From NCBI GenBank assembly GCA_963693365.1, contig CAVNZM010000001.1:18724001-18788000 (forward strand): a stretch of 64,000 nt of DNA, in the 5' to 3' direction. The notes below the pieces were generated by a model. The model did not search any database. It had not been told where the DNA came from and was given only the letters and a program-made list of their open reading frames with translations. Source of the DNA: Amoebidium appalachense (Eukaryota > Ichthyosporea). Position 1 is the first letter of the stretch. The number at the start of each line of letters is the position of its first letter. The translations under genes and the position numbers were made by a program. Positions 34,831 to 64,000 of the stretch are shown piece by piece.

Positions 34831-35468
34831 AAGGTTGGAAAAACATGCGCACATATTGGTGGTTTGGCCTTATGTTCCTTGTGTTTTTTTTTTTTTCCCC
34901 TGTTGTTGTGTGTCGCGGTAATGGTCGGGTATGGGTGGGTTCTTTCGGTTGCGTTTTGTCTTTGATGCTGTTTGAGGCGTGGTCTGGATATGAGATTGAG
35001 ATTGGATCGGACGATCACGTGTAGTTGAAACTTGATTTCGGAGGTTTGGATTTTTTTCCCTTTTTTATTTATCAAGTTTTCTCTAACGCCAGTTTTCTGT
35101 TGTTGCTTTAAGTTGTTGAGCACTCTGGTGATCTGATATCAGCTTCTGTATTCAGTTTGTATGTAAACAGTATGGTAGATCTATTGGATACAGGGATATT
35201 TTACCCTCCTCACAAAAAACGGTTCTTCTTTTTTTTACATGTCCCTTGCACATTATAGTGTGTGGGTGTGACGCTATTCTGTATAGGCTTTGACGATACG
35301 CTATGGAATGATACTATCCATTCATTTACTTACGAAGACATAATGAATAATTGGGCATCGGTCGAATTTGGCACCGGTCGAATGTTGAAGTTTGTTTCAT
35401 TGAAGTGTGCCCTGTTTGCATTTTTTTGTTTCCCTCCCCCCCCCCCCCCCCCCCCCTCCGTTCCCCCA

Positions 35469-35533
<65 letters not shown>

Positions 35534-37209
35534 CACACACACGCATATTCACAAAAAAACACACATCCCTCCGACCACTGATGTTATCACTTTTGTGGAG
35601 CTAAATGCTAGGTTCTTGTATAGTCGTATTACTTGCTTTCTTTCACCCTCCCAAGTAGTGGTCCAGGTCCAGATGGGCTTTTTGAAGTCGCAGGCTGGAT
35701 TCCAGCCTGTGGCGGTCCAGATCAAGGCCTCCTAAATGGTGTGCCTTGGTCCAGATGCAACTTTTTGCGGTTATAACGATGGCGGCGGGCAATCCAGACC
35801 GCCGGCTGGCTGGATCGATCCGGATGTTCCGGGCCGCGGCCCCTAATAATAACCTATGAAACATATTTTTATATATATTCAACGCAAGGTAAATGAAAGT
35901 GAATACAGGGATTTATTTTGGAAAAAATGAGTTCCTAGCATCCTCTCCCACATGTTGATTCCATTATTTCCCACTTCGAGAATGGCGGCCCTTTTCCTTT
36001 CAAGTATACTATACTATACGCTTACAAAGTCTATTTTGCGCTGACCGTAAAAAAGTTGCAGAAGCTACCCTAATTTCATGAAAAAGAGAAAGATTATCGG
36101 AATATCGTGCTAGTGATCGTAAACTAATCATATTGCTTTAACGAAATCTTTGACCAATCAGATAGATTAAAAACGCAGCCTCCAGTCCAAAAAAGTGAAC
36201 CTCATTTTGTCGGACCGGACGCTGCGTTTTTGGTCACGTGACACGATTTCCGTACGGTCGACGTCCAGGCCTGGCCATGGCACAAGTAAGGGTATCTGAT
36301 GTAAGACTATCAGAGCACAATTTTTGCTACAAACATAGATATCGATCGATGTAAAGAGAGACACTGATTATGATCGGTTGTCCGGATCCTGCACATGCTT
36401 GCATACATGTGGCTGCGCACTGCAGTGCGCAGGCCGGAAATGGACTACGCCTGGGTGCACCGTGATGTACATGAACATATTATATTTGCCGGTGTGCCAC
36501 AACTACATTAATTTTTAGCTAAGTGGTGCAAAACTTTGCGATGTAAGATCACTGTGTAATTGGAACCTCTCAGGCAATTATTCTCTGGGGCCAAGCCAGT
36601 ACGTACGCATGTCGTCAACTGTTCTGGGCGGTGCATGGTTGGTGTGCACGGGTAAATACATAATTATATTTTCATGCGTATGTACAGAATAAAAACAAAA
36701 GAATACACTACGTCCCTACCTATTTCCTCCGACCAGCAGAGGGTAGCGTTAGACATGACTCTAAGCTCACCGACAAGCAAAACATGCACTCGATTGAAAA
36801 CAAAACAAAAACGAAGAAACAAAAAAAACCTCAGGATCGAGAGTGTAGATTTTTAGTGTTGTGCATAGGTGTTGCTCTGTGTGCATGCTTGAGGGTCGTT
36901 CGTGAATATGTGTAGGACAGAAAAGAATGCGTGCGTACAAGTGAACTTTTTTGCACGAGTAAGTTAAACCCAGGAAGTGTCAATATAATACAATGAGAGT
37001 AATGTGTCATGTACCTGTACGTGTGGTTGAACATGTAACCGTTCTGTTAGCACATATCGAGAAACACTTAGGGTATTTGTCTGGTGTATAGAGACCACAA
37101 CTTTGGGTAGAAGGGGTAAATAGGTAAATATTTTACAACTACTTTTTGCATACAGTATAAAATAAGCCCACGTAAACTAAACACGACACATGCTAAATCA
37201 GATCACAAA
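34831..37209. other. Convergent spacer between ABHD18 (+) and the AAA ATPase (-)
   Basis: No gene was recognised. 35436-35457 is a C run and 35468-35545 is CA-rich. 35655-35850 holds three copies of GGTCCAGAT and a perfect 8-bp-stem hairpin (35691-35709). 36167-36230 has an inverted repeat. 35860-37209 is otherwise unique and AT-rich, without coding features that I can support. Confidence 0.5.
35691..35709. repeat. Perfect hairpin, 8-bp stem and 3-nt loop
   Basis: CAGGCTGG, loop ATT, then CCAGCCTG. It sits among GGTCCAGAT repeats. No U run follows, so it is not a simple terminator. Confidence 0.8.
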
Positions 37210-53454
<16,245 letters not shown>

Positions 53455-54978
53455 CCCTTCAATCTTTGTTCAATCAGGCCAGCTGTGCTCTGTGCATAGT
53501 CCTCGAAAGCAGAATTTCGTACTTTTACAAAAATTTGGCAATAAACATGTCAAGAAATGAAATCATTCGCGTGACGTTTTTGCACACAGCGGCGGCTCTG
53601 TCCTCGTGTGCCACCGGCGTGCCACCTTGCTTTGCCTCTGTCAGCGGAAGTCGTGTCACGATGACGTTAGCAGACGTAAAAAGTTGTAGCCAATAGGAAG
53701 AACTGATGCTTTCCGAACCAATCAAAACGTGCTCTTGTTCAAGGGCAACGGTTTGCGCAATCACACCTGTGCAAAGGCACGTGTAAATGTACATGTGCAT
53801 GTATATAGCCTGCAGCCTGAGTTCAGTGTGTCGCTGCGCAGATTACTCTCACCCAGCAACTGCACAGTGATGTCTAACGCAATAAGAGCAGCACAATGTA
53901 GCCAAGGAAGTAAGCTAGTAGGCTCAGTGAGCCCTGCACATGTACCTGGCCGTGGGCCCGTGACACGCGCGCCCGGCGCACCGTGGCGGATGCGCACGCG
54001 CGACCGGGCGGCGGCGCGGATTGTTCCCGATCAGTGAGCTCACGACGGGTCACGACGCTAACATATTCTACTAATATAATGCATGTTTGTCTATTAACCA
54101 CGAGGCTGCGCTTTGCTTTGTAGTATTATTTCTTGGTCGTAACAGCCTCACAATGATTTGTTTTTGTTTTACATGTCACACTGCATTATCGAGGCTTCAA
54201 GCGAATGCATACCGGAAGCCAAAGGACCAATCATGAAAGTTAAATGTCACTTGATAGTTACGCCGGCTAGAACCAGTACCTTTGCGATTGGACACGGTAA
54301 TCCAATCAATTTGTCAGCCATTAAACCCCCACTGTGGCAGTGGCACACACGAAGAGCAGTGGTTTTACTACGCACCGATAGGTTGATACCGTCGGCGTCA
54401 AGTAAAGGAGATTTGATTGGTAAAATTTATATATTCATTTAGATATATGTATGGATAACTGTGCAATAAATTTAAATAAAATGCTGCTAATCAAAACTTT
54501 GAGTTATTGTTCATCACGTTGCATTCCCAGCTAAATTTTTAAAATTTCCCAAGATTGCAAAATTGGAAGCACTATCTTTTCATCATCAAGTCGGACCCCA
54601 CATCCGAAAAAGCATCACGTTCGCCGCCCTGCGCCTTTGGAATGCGCGCGTTGCTTGAACGCGTATGAGCGAACTCTAAAAGCTCCAGAAGTGGCCACGA
54701 ACGATTTTAGTTGTGTCTTAATGTACATTCTACATGGGTAACGCAGGGGTATGGGCGATGCATGTATAGCGTAGGCATAGGATATTGTGTCCGCACTTGC
54801 TGCGTATAACTTGCAGAGTGGAGCCCAGAATCCCGCTCGCGTCATTGCAATTATCATACCTAGGTTTCTGACATCCACTTATCCAAAGCACTAATCCTAC
54901 TTGCTTAAACGCCACATCTCGCTCTTATTACTTAAACTTAATTTTCACTGGTTTACCTCCTTTGGGGATACCAGCAAA
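53455..54978. promoter_or_regulatory. Head-to-head promoter region of the AAA ATPase and KCC
   Basis: CCAAT boxes (53690-53694, 53718-53722) and a TATA-like TATATAG (53812-53818), all on the plus strand, suggest a rightward start near 53845. A donor-like GTAAGC at 53910 and an acceptor-like ACCAG just before the KCC ATG (54979) would make a 5'-UTR intron of about 1 kb. 53950-54025 is strongly CpG-rich. No simple repeats occur in this stretch, in contrast to the flanking introns. Confidence 0.5.

Positions 54979-64000
<9,022 letters not shown>

Noticed and set aside
53729-54037. Plus-strand frame with Arg/Pro-rich end in the CpG-rich promoter region
   Set aside because: The codons follow the CpG composition and no family is recognised. 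More likely 5'-UTR or promoter of the KCC gene.

Overview
This is a nuclear window from an intron-rich eukaryote. Genes are split into exons of about 25-500 bp by GT-AG introns, promoters carry TATA and CCAAT boxes, and TAA, TAG and TGA are all used as stops in the normal way. Introns and spacers are packed with homopolymeric G/C runs (often 20-67 bp), (GT/CA)n, (CT/GA)n and one long (AT)n. I cannot name the species. The gene set (lipin-phosphatase regulator, K-Cl cotransporter, ABHD18, F-box/PP2-like protein, mitochondrial-type AAA ATPase) fits a protist or alga with animal-, plant- and fungus-like families side by side. That placement is inference.

Layout, left to right. 1-728: tail of a Ty1/copia retrotransposon and its 3' LTR. 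1737-2336 (-): intronless small heat-shock protein. 4953-6633 (+): two-exon HAD hydrolase. 8951-9136 (+): a lone HSP90 exon fragment. 9873-13830 (-): the middle seven exons of splicing factor SF3B3, without its ends and with one frame break. 14806-17702 (-): four exons of an unrecognised protein, possibly BAH-like, with two frame breaks. Its last exon is in phase with the first SF3B3 exon, so the two may form one chimeric locus. 19000-24140 (-): complete seven-exon CNEP1R1/Spo7-type gene. 24748-28843 (+): complete six-exon F-box/PP2-like gene ending in a CaaX box. 31007-34830 (+): complete five-exon ABHD18-type hydrolase. 37210-53454 (-): 18-exon AAA ATPase with a 23-nt microexon. 54979-64000 (+): K-Cl cotransporter, eight exons seen, cut by the window end.

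Two gene pairs are head-to-head (CNEP1R1/F-box and AAA ATPase/KCC) and may share promoter regions. The genes do not form a pathway. CNEP1R1 and ABHD18 both relate to membrane lipids, but I see no reason to call this more than ordinary neighbourhood. The most unusual parts are the gene-fragment patchwork at 8.9-17.7 kb, the prenylatable F-box protein, the microexon next to the Walker A motif, and the polarity of repeats within introns (G/GT towards the donor, C/CA towards the acceptor).

Exon joins were made by hand and checked by splice consensus, reading phase and family similarity recalled from memory. No alignment was run. Several frame breaks lie at homopolymers and could be sequence errors.
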